A DNA stretch of 64,000 nucleotides from DASQUK01 sp046726215 (GCA_046726215.1 JBKPAA010000039.1:1-64000), one strand, 5' to 3'; counted from the stretch's first letter, positions 34,569 to 43,178 are shown. A program made the numbers and translations. The notes: generated by a model from the letters alone, not told the origin.

Positions 34569-35250
34569 CCAGGATCCGGGCGCTGGCGAAGGCCCCGATC
34601 CCGACGTGGCGACCGTCGATCTCCACGGTCGCCGTGCGGTCCGGCGACACGGCCGTGACCACGCCCGAGTGACCGGGCTGCACCGAGGCGCCCTCCAGGA
34701 ACTCGAGGAGTCCGGGCGTGAATTCCAGCTCCTCGGGTATGCGCGTCACGGTGAACGCCGAGCCCACCGGCAGGTTGCACAGGGGTACCGCGGCGGGAGC
34801 CGCGTACTGCGACCCGGGGATCGGGTTGCCGTGGGGGCAGGTGGTGGGGTTGTCGAGCAGCCGGTTGATGGCCCACTCCACCGGGTCGGAGATGACGTGC
34901 TCCCACTTCCCGGCCTCGACGTGGGCGTCGGCCCACGACAGGCCGAGGATGTCGGTGAGCAGGCGTTCCGCCAGCCGGTGGCGTCGAACCACCTGCTCCG
35001 CGAGGCGCCGACCGTCCTGGGTGAGGTTGATGGTCGAGCCGTCGAGCGCCACGAAGCCCTCGACCTGCATGCGCTTGATCATCTCCGACACCGCCGGCCG
35101 GGAGACGTTGAGCCGCTCGGCGATGCGGGCCTGGATGACGTCGACGTCGTCTTCCTTCAGCTCCCAGATCGCCTCGCAGTATTCCTCGAACGCGGGGTGG
35201 AACTCGGGAGTCTGATACTCGACCACGGCGCCAGCGTACAACTGCGGCAT
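34528..35250 (-). CDS. DtxR/IdeR-family metal-dependent regulator
   Basis: 240 aa. N-terminal winged helix (EEYCEAIWELKEDDVDVIQARIAERL, within it QARIAERLNVSRPAVSEMIK), dimerisation/metal domain (WEHVISDPVEWAINRLLDNP, then TTCPHGNPIPG) and a C-terminal FeoA/SH3-like domain (LPVGSAFTVTRIPEELEF). Such regulators bind Fe2+ or Mn2+ and repress uptake genes. The position of DtxR Cys102 in ACRWEH reads AGKWEH here, so the first metal site differs, while a Cys occurs in TTCPHGN. Closeness to an iron ABC system fits a metal-homeostasis role. Confidence 0.85.
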   Translation of the reverse strand: MPQLYAGAVVEYQTPEFHPAFEEYCEAIWELKEDDVDVIQARIAERLNVSRPAVSEMIKRMQVEGFVALDGSTINLTQDGRRLAEQVVRRHRLAERLLTDILGLSWADAHVEAGKWEHVISDPVEWAINRLLDNPTTCPHGNPIPGSQYAAPAAVPLCNLPVGSAFTVTRIPEELEFTPGLLEFLEGASVQPGHSGVVTAVSPDRTATVEIDGRHVGIGAFASARILVTVDASTPVSASA

Positions 35251-35451
35251 CTGCGCCCGACCTGGCGCCCGGACCCAAAACGCGCCACCGGGCCGCCGAA
35301 GCGGCCCGATGTCCGAAACAGCCAGGGGGGCGGGGCGGGCGGGCGGACAGGCACCCCGCCCCCAGCTGGCCTGTTACCCCACGCTACCCCATGCCTTCGG
35401 TGGACAAACACCGACAGCAGCAGAAAGTTTGGTCATGACCGAGCGAAGTCG

Positions 35452-35622
35452 TCAGATGATCTCGAGGGTCCGGCGGGAGCGGCCGGTGTGGTGGGAACCG
35501 AGGTGTCCGCACCAGCAAACCCAGCGGACGGTGAGGCTGTCGCCCGTACGGTCGATGCCGAGGATCCGGCTCGCGCTGAGGAGCACCTCGCTGCCATGCC
35601 GGGGGCAATTCACGGTGAACAT
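35452..35622 (-). CDS. 56-aa Cys/His protein, zinc-ribbon-like
   Basis: 56 aa, ATG start with GGAGG 8 nt upstream, so a genuine small gene is likely. Four potential metal ligands: Cys6 and His9 (CPRH) and Cys36/Cys38 (CWC), with His40, His44 and His45 after them. No signal peptide. The spacing suggests a small zinc-binding beta protein. It is divergent from the GlxA-like regulator, separated by 83 bp, and could share its promoter region. Function unknown. Confidence 0.65.
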   Translation of the reverse strand: MFTVNCPRHGSEVLLSASRILGIDRTGDSLTVRWVCWCGHLGSHHTGRSRRTLEII

Positions 35623-35705
35623 GTTCTCATCCTCCATCTGCCGGGCGGAACTGACGAGTGGCAGCGCTGCACATGTTCGAAAGGTTTCTGCCAAACTATC
35701 GAAGT

Positions 35706-36728
35706 ATGACCCCAGTTCAACGCCACAGCGACCGGTTCCGCGAGAGGCGCGAGCAGCAGCCGCACCTCGTCGCCGCGGTGGTCGGCCCCCACGTGGCGGC
35801 CTTCGAGCTCGGCGTCGCCCATGAGGTGTTCGGGCTGGACCGATCCGAGTACGCGGATCCCTGGTACGACTTCCGCGTGGTGGCGGTGTCCGGATCTCCG
35901 GTGCCGGTGACCGACGGGGACTGGTCGATCAACACGCCTTGGACGCTCGAGCACCTCGCCGACGCCGATACGGTCATCGTGCCGACCTGGCCCGACCTCG
36001 ACGCACCGGCGCCTCCGGTCCTGCTCGACGAGCTGCGGCGGGTCCACGATCGGGGTGGCCGGCTGGTGAGCGTCTGCTCGGGCGCATTCCTGCTGGCGCA
36101 GACCGGCCTCCTCGACGGCCGGCGGGCGACGACGCACTGGATGTACGCGGGCGACCTCGCTCGCTGCTATCCCGATGTCGACGTCGACCCGAACGTGCTG
36201 TTCGTCGATGCCGGCAACGGCATCCTCACGTCGGCGGGTACGGCCGCCGGCATCGACTTGTGCCTGCACATCGTGCGGCTCGACCACGGCGCCAACGTGG
36301 CCAACAAGGTGGCGCGGCGCATGGTCGTCCCCCCACAGAGAGACGGGGGGCAGGCGCAGTTCGTCGACGCCCCCGTGCCCGCCACCCCCGACGACGACGT
36401 GATCGGCCGCACCATCGAGTGGGCGGCCGGGCATCTCGACGAGCCGCTGACCGTCGACGACCTGGCGAGGCGGGCGTTGCTCAGCAGCCGCACGTTCGCC
36501 CGGCGGTTCCGGGCGGTCGCGGGGACGACACCCATGCAGTGGCTGTTGCGCCAGCGGGTGCTCCACGCCCAGCGACTGCTCGAGGCCACCGACCTGCCCA
36601 TCGAGCTCGTCGCCCAGCAGTGCGGCTTCGGCACCGCCACGTCGTTCCGCACCCATTTCCGGCGCGTCGCGGGCACGTCACCGGCCGCCTACCGGCGGAC
36701 CTTCCGGCTCGACGTCGTGGCGTCGTAG
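35706..36728 (+). CDS. GlxA-type AraC-family regulator with DJ-1/PfpI domain
   Basis: 340 aa from the ATG at 35706; no ribosome site is visible, so the transcript may be leaderless. The N-terminal DJ-1/PfpI-like domain has VSVCSGAFLLAQTGLLDGRRATTHW, with the nucleophile-elbow Cys in SVCSGAF. The C-terminal AraC domain has two HTHs (VDDLARRALLSSRTFARRFR; ELVAQQCGFGTATSFRTHFRR, quoted to 20 residues each). GlxA-like proteins control catabolic or stress genes, often nearby. The target here may be the small Cys/His gene or NDH-2 gene beside it, which is inference. Confidence 0.88.
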   Translation: MTPVQRHSDRFRERREQQPHLVAAVVGPHVAAFELGVAHEVFGLDRSEYADPWYDFRVVAVSGSPVPVTDGDWSINTPWTLEHLADADTVIVPTWPDLDAPAPPVLLDELRRVHDRGGRLVSVCSGAFLLAQTGLLDGRRATTHWMYAGDLARCYPDVDVDPNVLFVDAGNGILTSAGTAAGIDLCLHIVRLDHGANVANKVARRMVVPPQRDGGQAQFVDAPVPATPDDDVIGRTIEWAAGHLDEPLTVDDLARRALLSSRTFARRFRAVAGTTPMQWLLRQRVLHAQRLLEATDLPIELVAQQCGFGTATSFRTHFRRVAGTSPAAYRRTFRLDVVAS

Positions 36729-36743
36729 GCAACCCCCTCGTTA

Positions 36744-36785
36744 TGTTCGCGGGATTGGTCGCTCCGGCAGCCACTTCCGCGAACA
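36744..36785 (+). terminator. Hairpin after the GlxA-like gene
   Basis: TGTTCGCGG (36744-36752) and CCGCGAACA (36777-36785) are a perfect 9-bp inverted repeat with a 24-nt loop, 15 bp past the stop and followed by AAA. Probable transcription end; the long loop makes it moderate. Confidence 0.4.
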
Positions 36786-36823
36786 AAACGCGGAATGTCC
36801 CGTGGTCCCCGACCGTTGGCCAA

Positions 36824-36841
36824 TTGTGAAGTGATTCACTA
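36824..36841. promoter_or_regulatory. Predicted Rex operator upstream of NDH-2
   Basis: TTGTGAAGTGATTCACTA matches the Rex consensus TTGTGAA-N4-TTCACAA at 13 of 14 defined positions. It is 21 bp upstream of the NADH dehydrogenase ATG, just before the GGGAGG ribosome site, a position suited to repression. Rex senses NADH/NAD+, and NDH genes are classic targets. Confidence 0.7.
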
Positions 36842-36862
36842 ATCCGCCCCGGGAGGTGTCCC

Positions 36863-38179
36863 ATGGGTGTGCGACCGCACGTCGTGATCGTCGGCGCAGG
36901 GTTCGGTGGGCTCGCCGCGGCCCGCGACCTCGAACACGCGCCGGTTGAGGTCACGCTGGTCGACCGCAACAACTTCACGACGTTCCAGCCGCTGCTGTAC
37001 CAGGTGGCGACCGCCGGCCTGAACGCCGCCGACGTCGCCCACCCGGTCCGGGGCCTGTTCCACCGGCAGCGGAACCTGCGGGTCCTCATGGGCGAGGTCA
37101 CGGGCGTCGACTGGGGGCGGCGCGAGGTCCTGGTGGCGGACGAGCGCCCGGTGCCGTTCGACCATCTGGTGCTGGCCGTGGGTGCCGTGGCCACGTGGTT
37201 CGGTGTGCCGGGTGCCGCCGAGTACGCCGTCCCGCTGTACACGCTCGAAGACGCCGTCGAGGTCCGTAACCACGTCGTGTCGCGCTTCGAAGCGGCCGAC
37301 GCCGATCCTTCGCTCGTCGACCAGGGCGAGCTCAACTTCGTGGTAGTCGGCGGCGGCCCAACGGGGGTCGAGATGGCGGGGGCGCTGGCGGAGTTGTTCG
37401 CAGTCGTGTTCAAGCGTGACTACCCGGCCCTCGGGGTCGCCCGGGCGCGGGTCGTGCTGGTCGAGACCCGGGATCGACTGCTGGAGCCGTTCCACGGTTC
37501 GTCCCAGCGGGCGGCGCTCGACGCCCTGCGGGCGCGGCAGGTCGAGGTCCGCCTCGAGGAGACCGTCGACGAGGTGACGCCCGATCACGTGCGCTTCGCT
37601 TCCGGCGAGGTCCTACCGGCCCGCACCGTGATCTGGGCCGCGGGTGTCCGGGCCCACCCGGTCGCTCGGGCGATGGGGCTCCCGACCACCAATACCGGGC
37701 GGGTGCAGGTGGCTGCGGACCTGTCCGTGCCCGGCCACGAGGGCGCCTGGGCGGTGGGCGATGTCGCCGCTCCGCATGCCAAGCGGGATCGCGGGGTGCT
37801 GCCGCAGCTGGCCCCGGTGGCGATGCAGTCCGGGGCCCACGTCGCCCGGCAGATCGGGCGCCTGTGCGACGGCAAGCCGACCCAGCCGTTCCGGTTCCGG
37901 GACAAGGGCACGATGGCAACCATCGGGCGGCGGGCGGCGATCGCCGAGCTGCCGGGCCGCATACGCCTCCACGGCACGCTGGCCTGGCTGGCGTGGCTGG
38001 GACTCCACATCCTCTACCTTGCCGGCGTACGCAATCGGGCGTCGGTCCTGCTCAACTGGGCTTGGGGCTACGTCACGTGGGATCGCGGCCCCCGCATCAT
38101 CCTCCGGCCGGACTCGAGGCCAAGCCCGGTAACGGCTACGGAACGTGCAAAAACTGCGCTGGATAGCTCCGGGTCCTGA
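36863..38179 (+). CDS. ndh: Type II NADH dehydrogenase
   Basis: 438 aa. Two Rossmann motifs: FAD VVIVGAGFGGLAAARDLE at the start and NADH FVVVGGGPTGVEMAGALAEL near 157-176. FQPLLYQVATAGL and WAVGDVAAP are typical NDH-2 marks. The C-terminus (LAWLAWLGLHILYLAG, NWAWGYVTWDRGPRII) supplies the hydrophobic membrane anchor. It passes electrons from NADH to quinone without pumping protons. ATG with GGGAGG 6 nt upstream. The Rex-like site upstream predicts induction at high NADH. Confidence 0.92.
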   Translation: MGVRPHVVIVGAGFGGLAAARDLEHAPVEVTLVDRNNFTTFQPLLYQVATAGLNAADVAHPVRGLFHRQRNLRVLMGEVTGVDWGRREVLVADERPVPFDHLVLAVGAVATWFGVPGAAEYAVPLYTLEDAVEVRNHVVSRFEAADADPSLVDQGELNFVVVGGGPTGVEMAGALAELFAVVFKRDYPALGVARARVVLVETRDRLLEPFHGSSQRAALDALRARQVEVRLEETVDEVTPDHVRFASGEVLPARTVIWAAGVRAHPVARAMGLPTTNTGRVQVAADLSVPGHEGAWAVGDVAAPHAKRDRGVLPQLAPVAMQSGAHVARQIGRLCDGKPTQPFRFRDKGTMATIGRRAAIAELPGRIRLHGTLAWLAWLGLHILYLAGVRNRASVLLNWAWGYVTWDRGPRIILRPDSRPSPVTATERAKTALDSSGS

Positions 38180-38203
38180 CGCCCTGTCAGGTAACTTCCG
38201 TCC

Positions 38204-38590
38204 ATGGCCGACAGCGACAGCATCAGGACGACCATCGATACCTACATCTCCACCTACTCGGCCACCGACCGTGAGGGATGGCTCGAGTGCTTCGCCGAAG
38301 GCGCTTGGATCGAGGATCCGGTCGGCACGGCGCGCCGGGAAGGGCTCGAGGCCATCGGCGAGTTCTGGGACGAGGCCCACGCCATCCCGGACAACATCGA
38401 GCTGAGGCTGGGTGACCTCCGCATCATCATCGGGCAGGAGGCGGCGTTCACCATGGAGGCCCGGCCCAACCTCGGAGGCGAGACCTACACCTTCGACGTC
38501 ATCGACCACATGAGCTTCGACACCGAGGGCAAGATCACCTCCAACCGGGCGTTCTACGACGCCGCCACGATGCGCCCGGCGCGCGACTGA
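38204..38590 (+). CDS. SnoaL/ketosteroid-isomerase-like protein
   Basis: 128 aa, ATG start. NTF2-like cone fold expected: helix IRTTIDTYISTYSATDREGW then CFAEGAWIEDPVGTARREGL and the closing strands EGKITSNRAFYDAATM. The EDPVG segment aligns with the region bearing the catalytic Asp of steroid delta-isomerases, so an isomerase or hydrolase of a hydrophobic ring compound is possible, but the family is too varied to name a substrate. It follows ndh by 24 bp, separated by a short 6-bp hairpin (38175-38191) that overlaps the ndh stop. Confidence 0.8.
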   Translation: MADSDSIRTTIDTYISTYSATDREGWLECFAEGAWIEDPVGTARREGLEAIGEFWDEAHAIPDNIELRLGDLRIIIGQEAAFTMEARPNLGGETYTFDVIDHMSFDTEGKITSNRAFYDAATMRPARD

Positions 38591-38595
38591 ACCCG

Positions 38596-39015
38596 TCAGC
38601 CGGCGGCGCTGGTGCGGCCGGGGCGCAGCTCCTTGCGGAGGACCAGACGCAGGCCCGACCACGTGTCGTCGATCGCGCACACCTTGTTGTCGACCATGCC
38701 GGTTGGCAGCGCCACCTCCCGCACGACGTCCTCGGTGATGTCGGTGGGCACTCCCGACGCCCGCTTGGGCCACGCCACCCACAGGCCACCGTCGGTCACC
38801 AACGCCTGCATGAGCGTCGGGAACCGGTGGGCCAGGTCGGCTCGGCGGGTGTGGAACGACACGATCACGTCGCAAGCCCCCTGAGCCCGCCGCCGTACCT
38901 CGGCGCCGGCGGGCAGGTCGTCGATGACGAAGCCGTCGGGCGCGCCGAGCAGTGCCAGGCCGTCGCCCGGTCGGATCCCAAGCTTGCGGGCCAGGGTTCC
39001 CGAATAGCCGGCCAT
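38596..39015 (-). CDS. DUF3052 family protein
   Basis: 139 aa. It begins MAGYSGTLARKLGIRPGDGL and contains DVIVSFHTRRADLAHRFP and GGLWVAWPKRASGVPTDIT, the pattern of the actinobacterial DUF3052 family. In streptomycetes and mycobacteria these small cytosolic proteins often sit near peroxiredoxin genes, as here (81 bp downstream of one). Biochemical role unknown. ATG preceded by AGGA 8 nt upstream. Converges on the SnoaL gene with a 5-bp gap. Confidence 0.87.
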   Translation of the reverse strand: MAGYSGTLARKLGIRPGDGLALLGAPDGFVIDDLPAGAEVRRRAQGACDVIVSFHTRRADLAHRFPTLMQALVTDGGLWVAWPKRASGVPTDITEDVVREVALPTGMVDNKVCAIDDTWSGLRLVLRKELRPGRTSAAG

Positions 39016-39095
39016 CGCCGTCGTCCTAGCACGGCGGCCCTGGTGCCGAGGATCGGGCGCGTCGGCCGGTGCGTTCCGGGCCTCGGCCTGGGCGT

Positions 39096-39731
39096 TCAGG
39101 CGCCAGGTTGCCTCACGACGCGGAGGTAGGGCTTCATGGCGTCCCACCCCTCGGGGAAGCGCTCCTTGGCCTCCTCGTCGGAGACCGCGGGGATGATGAT
39201 GACGTCCTCGCCCTGCTTCCAGTCTGAGGGCGTCGACACCTTGTACTCGGCGGTGAGCTGCAGCGAGTCGATGACCCGGAGCAGCTCGTCGAAGTTGCGG
39301 CCGGTGGACTGCGGATAGGTGAGGGTCAGCTTGACCTTGTTGTCGGGGCCGACGACGAACACCGACCGCACGGTGACCGTGTCGCTCGCCTCGGGATGGA
39401 TCATGTCGTAGAGGTTGGACACCTGCCTGGCGGGATCGGCGATGAGCGGGAAGTTGAGCCGGGAGCCGGTGACGTCCTCGATGTCCTTGCTCCACCCCTC
39501 GTGATCGGCCACCCCGTCGACCGACAGGCCGATCACCTTGACGTTGCGCTTGTCGAATTCGGGCTTGAGCGCCGCCACGCGACCCAGCTCGGTCGTGCAG
39601 ACGGGGGTGAAGTCCTTGGGGTGCGAGAACAGCACGGCCCAGCTGTTGCCCTTCCAGTCATAGAAGTTGACCGTGCCCTCGGTGGTCTCGGCGGTGAAGT
39701 TGGGGGCGTCGTCGCCCAGGCGGATCGCCAT
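39096..39731 (-). CDS. 1-Cys peroxiredoxin (Prx6 type)
   Basis: 211 aa. The peroxidatic Cys45 lies in SHPKDFTPVCTTELGRVA, and no other Cys occurs in the protein, which marks it as 1-Cys. The C-terminal extension (DVIIIPAVSDEEAKERFPEG) is that of Prx6-like enzymes. It reduces H2O2 and organic hydroperoxides in the cytosol; the reductant is unknown. Upstream of the DUF3052 gene in the same orientation with an 80-bp gap. ATG start. Confidence 0.94.
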   Translation of the reverse strand: MAIRLGDDAPNFTAETTEGTVNFYDWKGNSWAVLFSHPKDFTPVCTTELGRVAALKPEFDKRNVKVIGLSVDGVADHEGWSKDIEDVTGSRLNFPLIADPARQVSNLYDMIHPEASDTVTVRSVFVVGPDNKVKLTLTYPQSTGRNFDELLRVIDSLQLTAEYKVSTPSDWKQGEDVIIIPAVSDEEAKERFPEGWDAMKPYLRVVRQPGA

Positions 39732-39806
39732 GCTGCCTCCAGGTCGATTGGGTGCGAAGCGATCCTAACGGCGCGGCCGCAAAATACGACCTTGTCGGTC
39801 GGGTTT

Positions 39807-40898
39807 CTACTTGGACCGTGATGCGTCTTCGCCGATCGACTCGACCGCCGATGCCCTGGCACCCGCCGCGTCCTCGGACGCCTCGTCCGGGCCCGGCTCT
39901 CCCGGGGGCGCCAGGCCTTCCGCCGCCGCGTCGGCGAGGACGGTCCCCGCCGCCAAGGGAGCCGCCTGGTCGCTCGGCAGGCTCGTCCGGAAGATGTCCG
40001 GCTCGAGGTACATCACCCGCGCCGTCGGCACCGCCCGTCGAACGCTGTTCTCGATCCGGTTGACGGCCTCGACGGCGTCGTCCACCGACAGGCCGTGCAC
40101 CAGTTCGAGCTTCGCGCCCACCAGCAGCTCGTCGGGCCCGATGTGCTGCGTGCGCATGTGGATCAGCCTGGTCACGCTCGGCTCGATCTCGATCGCCGCG
40201 GCGATCCTCTGCTGATCCGTGAGCGATGCGGCCTCGCCGATCAAGAGGCCCTTCATCTCGACCGCCAGGACGATGGCGATGACGACCAGCAGCACGCCGA
40301 TGCTGAGGGTGCCGATGCCGTCCCAGACTGGGTCGTCGGTGACCACCGTCGCCGACACCGCGGCGAGGGCGAAGAGGAGGCCCACCAGCGCGCCGAGATC
40401 CTCGAGCAGCACCACCGGCAGCTCGGGTTGCTTCGAGCGATGGATGAAGCCCCACCAGCTCACGCCCGGCTCTCGGACGCGCCTGGCCTCGACGACGGCG
40501 GTGCGCAGCGAGGCGCTCTCCAACGCGATCGCCACGAGAAGGATGGCGATGGCGATCGATGGCGATTCGAGCTCATGGGGATCCGTGATCTTCGTGACGC
40601 CCTCGTAGATGGCGAACATGCCACCCAGGCTGAACAGGATGAGGGCCACGACGAACGCCCAGAAGTAACGCTCGCGTCCGTAGCCGAACGGGTGCTCGGC
40701 GGTCGGGGCTCGGCGGGAGCGCTTCTGCCCCAGCAGCAACAGCAGCTGGTTGCCGGAGTCGGCCACCGAGTGCACGCTCTCGGCCAGCATCGACGCCGAG
40801 CTGGTCAGCAGGAAGCCCACGAACTTGGCGACGGCGATGCCGATGTTGGCGAGCAGCGCGGCCACCACCGCCCGGGTTCCGTGTCCGCTGCCGGCCAT
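39807..40898 (-). CDS. Cation diffusion facilitator, SLC30A9-like
   Basis: 363 aa from the ATG at 40898. Six membrane helices. The TM2 site reads ESVHSVADSGNQ (HxxxD) and TM5 VVLLEDLGALVGLLFAL, a Glu-Asp pattern resembling the ZnT9/SLC30A9-like branch. A cytoplasmic C-terminal domain (TRLIHMRTQHIGPDELLVGA) precedes an acidic Ala-rich tail. It probably exports Zn2+ or another divalent cation in exchange for protons. The 5' region contains inverted-repeat element C and no ribosome site, so leaderless or regulated initiation is possible. Confidence 0.87.
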   Translation of the reverse strand: MAGSGHGTRAVVAALLANIGIAVAKFVGFLLTSSASMLAESVHSVADSGNQLLLLLGQKRSRRAPTAEHPFGYGRERYFWAFVVALILFSLGGMFAIYEGVTKITDPHELESPSIAIAILLVAIALESASLRTAVVEARRVREPGVSWWGFIHRSKQPELPVVLLEDLGALVGLLFALAAVSATVVTDDPVWDGIGTLSIGVLLVVIAIVLAVEMKGLLIGEAASLTDQQRIAAAIEIEPSVTRLIHMRTQHIGPDELLVGAKLELVHGLSVDDAVEAVNRIENSVRRAVPTARVMYLEPDIFRTSLPSDQAAPLAAGTVLADAAAEGLAPPGEPGPDEASEDAAGARASAVESIGEDASRSK

Positions 40899-40913
40899 GT
40901 GTGCAGGGTATGA

Positions 40914-40990
40914 GGTCTGGTTCCGCGGAGCACGCATGGTCCGGGAGCCGGCGCGGACCAGCCAAGAGGTGCGGCCGGCGGAACCAGACC
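40914..40990. repeat. Inverted-repeat element C
   Basis: GGTCTGGTTCCGC (40914-40926) pairs perfectly with GCGGAACCAGACC (40978-40990). Between them GGTCCGGGAGCCGGCGCGGACC forms a smaller imperfect stem (40938-40959), 22 nt including loop, described by its ends GGTCC and GGACC. It shares only the GGTTCCG/CGGAACC core with elements A and B. It lies 16 nt upstream of the CDF transporter start codon, so it may act in the leader of that mRNA. Confidence 0.6.
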
Positions 40991-41051
40991 CCATCGCGGC
41001 GCCGCCCGGCGTCACGGGGCGCGCGACGCCGGCCGGCGGATGGAACGGGTC

Positions 41052-41708
41052 TCAGCAGCGCTGCCGCACTGTGTCGCCGTTCACCAACTTCGTGATCCGC
41101 TCGGTGGTCCGGGCCACGAGGGCGTCGATGACGTCCTGCGGGTCGACGCCGTTGGCCTCGGCCACCTGGGCGATGGTCTGGCCGTCGCGCAACGCCGCCC
41201 GCAAGTCCCGCACGTCGATGCCGATGGCGTCGGCGGCGGTCTCGAGCGCCACCGCGGCGCGGGGATGGCGGTGGACGTGCCGCTCCAGCTCGCCGTTCAC
41301 GAGGTCGGCTACCCGCTCGGGCAGGTCGGCCTTCCGTTCGTCGGCCGCGGCCCGGTCGATCCGGCCGGCGGCGACCGCCGCGTCCAGGCGCTCGCTGCCG
41401 TTGGCGACCAGCACGTCGACGACCCGCTGGGGGTCGACATGGTTGGCCTCGGCGATCTCGGCGAGGGTCTGGCCGTCCCGGAGCGCGGTGCGCAGGTCAT
41501 CGCTGGAGATTCCGAGCGCATCGGCCACGTCGGCGAAGCCTTCCCGGCACGGGGCCGCGGACGCGACCGCCCTCCCCGACGCCACGCCCGCCGCCGTGCT
41601 CGTTGACGGGCCTGCGGATGCCGGCCCCAGCAGCAGTGCGCCGCCGAGACCACCGGCGAGGGCGGTGGCGGCGAGAGTCGTCACCGCGATCGGTCGGGAG
41701 ATCCTCAT
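41052..41708 (-). CDS. Secreted protein with duplicated helical domain
   Basis: 218 aa. Signal peptide MRISRPIAVTTLAATALAGG to a likely cleavage after ASA (about residue 32). The mature part contains two copies of a roughly 45-residue unit: LGISSDDLRTALRDGQTLAE..VDPQRVVDVLVA and IGIDVRDLRAALRDGQTIAQ..VDPQDVIDALVA. The units look like small helix-turn-helix-type bundles. Function unknown. ATG preceded by GGAGGA. It is 82 bp downstream of a sensor kinase gene on the same strand and may be its target or ligand. Confidence 0.75.
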   Translation of the reverse strand: MRISRPIAVTTLAATALAGGLGGALLLGPASAGPSTSTAAGVASGRAVASAAPCREGFADVADALGISSDDLRTALRDGQTLAEIAEANHVDPQRVVDVLVANGSERLDAAVAAGRIDRAAADERKADLPERVADLVNGELERHVHRHPRAAVALETAADAIGIDVRDLRAALRDGQTIAQVAEANGVDPQDVIDALVARTTERITKLVNGDTVRQRC

Positions 41709-41789
41709 GGTTCCTCCGGCTTGATTGGAGATGTCTCGGCACAGACCATCGCCGCCGTATCTCGGCGGCGGCTCACGTCGACCTGGGAA

Positions 41790-43178
41790 TCAGCTGGGAG
41801 GATCCGCGTCGAGAGCTGCGGGGAGGCGGATCGTCACCCGCGTGCCGGCGGCGGGCGCGGTTTCGAGCGCGACCTCGCCCCCGTGGGCAGCCACGAGGTC
41901 GGCGACGATGGCGAGGCCCAACCCGGTCCCGCGGCGGGGATGCTCCTCGGTGGCGGCCGCCTGCCAGAACCGGTCGAAGGCGCGGGCGCCGTCGGCGTCG
42001 GTCATGCCGGGGCCGTCGTCGGCGACGACCAGAAGGACGTCGCGGCGATGGGCCTCGACGCACAGGCTCACCCGTGTGGCTGGGCCGGTGTGTTCGCGGA
42101 CGTTGGCGAGAAGGTTGTCGACCACCTGTCGGAGCCGGGTGCGGTCGCCCGTCACCATCGCCCTGGGAACGGCCTCCAGCCCGATCGTGCGGCCCGGCTC
42201 GACCGCCCGGGCGTCGGCGACCGACTCGGCCGCGACGGCCGCCAGGTCGACGGGCGCCGCGACCAGCGGGCGTCCCTGGTCGAGGCGGGCGAGCAGCACC
42301 AGGTCGTCGACGAGGACGCCCATGCGGGTCGCCGCATGCTCGATGCGATCCATGGCCGTGACCGCGTTGACGGTGTCGCTCCCTTGGCGGTACAGCTCGG
42401 CGTAGCCGCGGATCGCCGTCAGGGGCGTGCGCAGCTCGTGAGACGCGTCGGAGACGAAGCGGCGCATCCTCTGCTCGGAAGCGGTGCGCGCGGCCAGCGA
42501 GTCGCCGATCTGATCGAGCATGCGGTTGAGGGCGGTACCGAGGCGGCCCACCTCGCTCTCGGGATGGGTGACGTCGATCCGTTGGTCAGTGTTGCCGTCG
42601 GCGATGGCTTCGGCGGTGCTGACCATGCGGTCGATCGGCCGGAGGCCGCGCCTGATGGCGAACCAGGTGGTGGCCGCGGTCGCGGCCAGCGCGACGAGGC
42701 CGGCGATGAGCAGGCCGCGGCGGGCGTTGGACAGCGCCGTGTCGACGTCGTCGAGCGAGATGGCGGTCGCCAGCATCCCGCCACCGGGAAGGGACGACGT
42801 GACCACCCGGTAGCGGGGGCCGCCGCCGTCGCTGGCACTGACCGTCAGCGGTCCGCTCGGCGCCGACAGGCCTGCGATGTCGGGCAGCGGATCTGGATCC
42901 CCGGTCGGCCCGCTGGGCTCGGCCGCGACCACCTGACCTTCCCGCCCCAGCTGCACGTAGGCGATCCGGCGGATGTCGTACAGCCTGATCTCCCGCTGTG
43001 CCCGGCGCTCCAGCCGGGCGGCAGCCACCCGAGTCACCTCCGCAGGCACGCGGTCCAGCTCGCGATCGACCGCCGCCGTCAATCGCGACTCGAGCGTGGT
43101 CAGGAACACCACGGCGACGACGCCACCGATGACGGCCACCAGGACCACGATCGTGGCGGCCAACCGGCGGCGGATCAT
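41790..43178 (-). CDS. Two-component sensor histidine kinase
   Basis: 462 aa. N-terminal membrane helix (ATIVVLVAVIGGVVAVVFLT), an extracytoplasmic domain of about 120 residues, a second helix (GLLIAGLVALAATAATTWFA), HAMP (RRGLRPIDRMVSTAEAIADG), then the H-box VSDASHELRTPLTAIRGYAE (His near 245) and the HATPase boxes QVVDNLLANVREHT, VADDGPGM and GTGLGLAI. It senses an envelope or external signal and phosphorylates the regulator encoded just upstream. ATG overlaps that gene's stop (ATGA). Confidence 0.93.
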   Translation of the reverse strand: MIRRRLAATIVVLVAVIGGVVAVVFLTTLESRLTAAVDRELDRVPAEVTRVAAARLERRAQREIRLYDIRRIAYVQLGREGQVVAAEPSGPTGDPDPLPDIAGLSAPSGPLTVSASDGGGPRYRVVTSSLPGGGMLATAISLDDVDTALSNARRGLLIAGLVALAATAATTWFAIRRGLRPIDRMVSTAEAIADGNTDQRIDVTHPESEVGRLGTALNRMLDQIGDSLAARTASEQRMRRFVSDASHELRTPLTAIRGYAELYRQGSDTVNAVTAMDRIEHAATRMGVLVDDLVLLARLDQGRPLVAAPVDLAAVAAESVADARAVEPGRTIGLEAVPRAMVTGDRTRLRQVVDNLLANVREHTGPATRVSLCVEAHRRDVLLVVADDGPGMTDADGARAFDRFWQAAATEEHPRRGTGLGLAIVADLVAAHGGEVALETAPAAGTRVTIRLPAALDADPPS

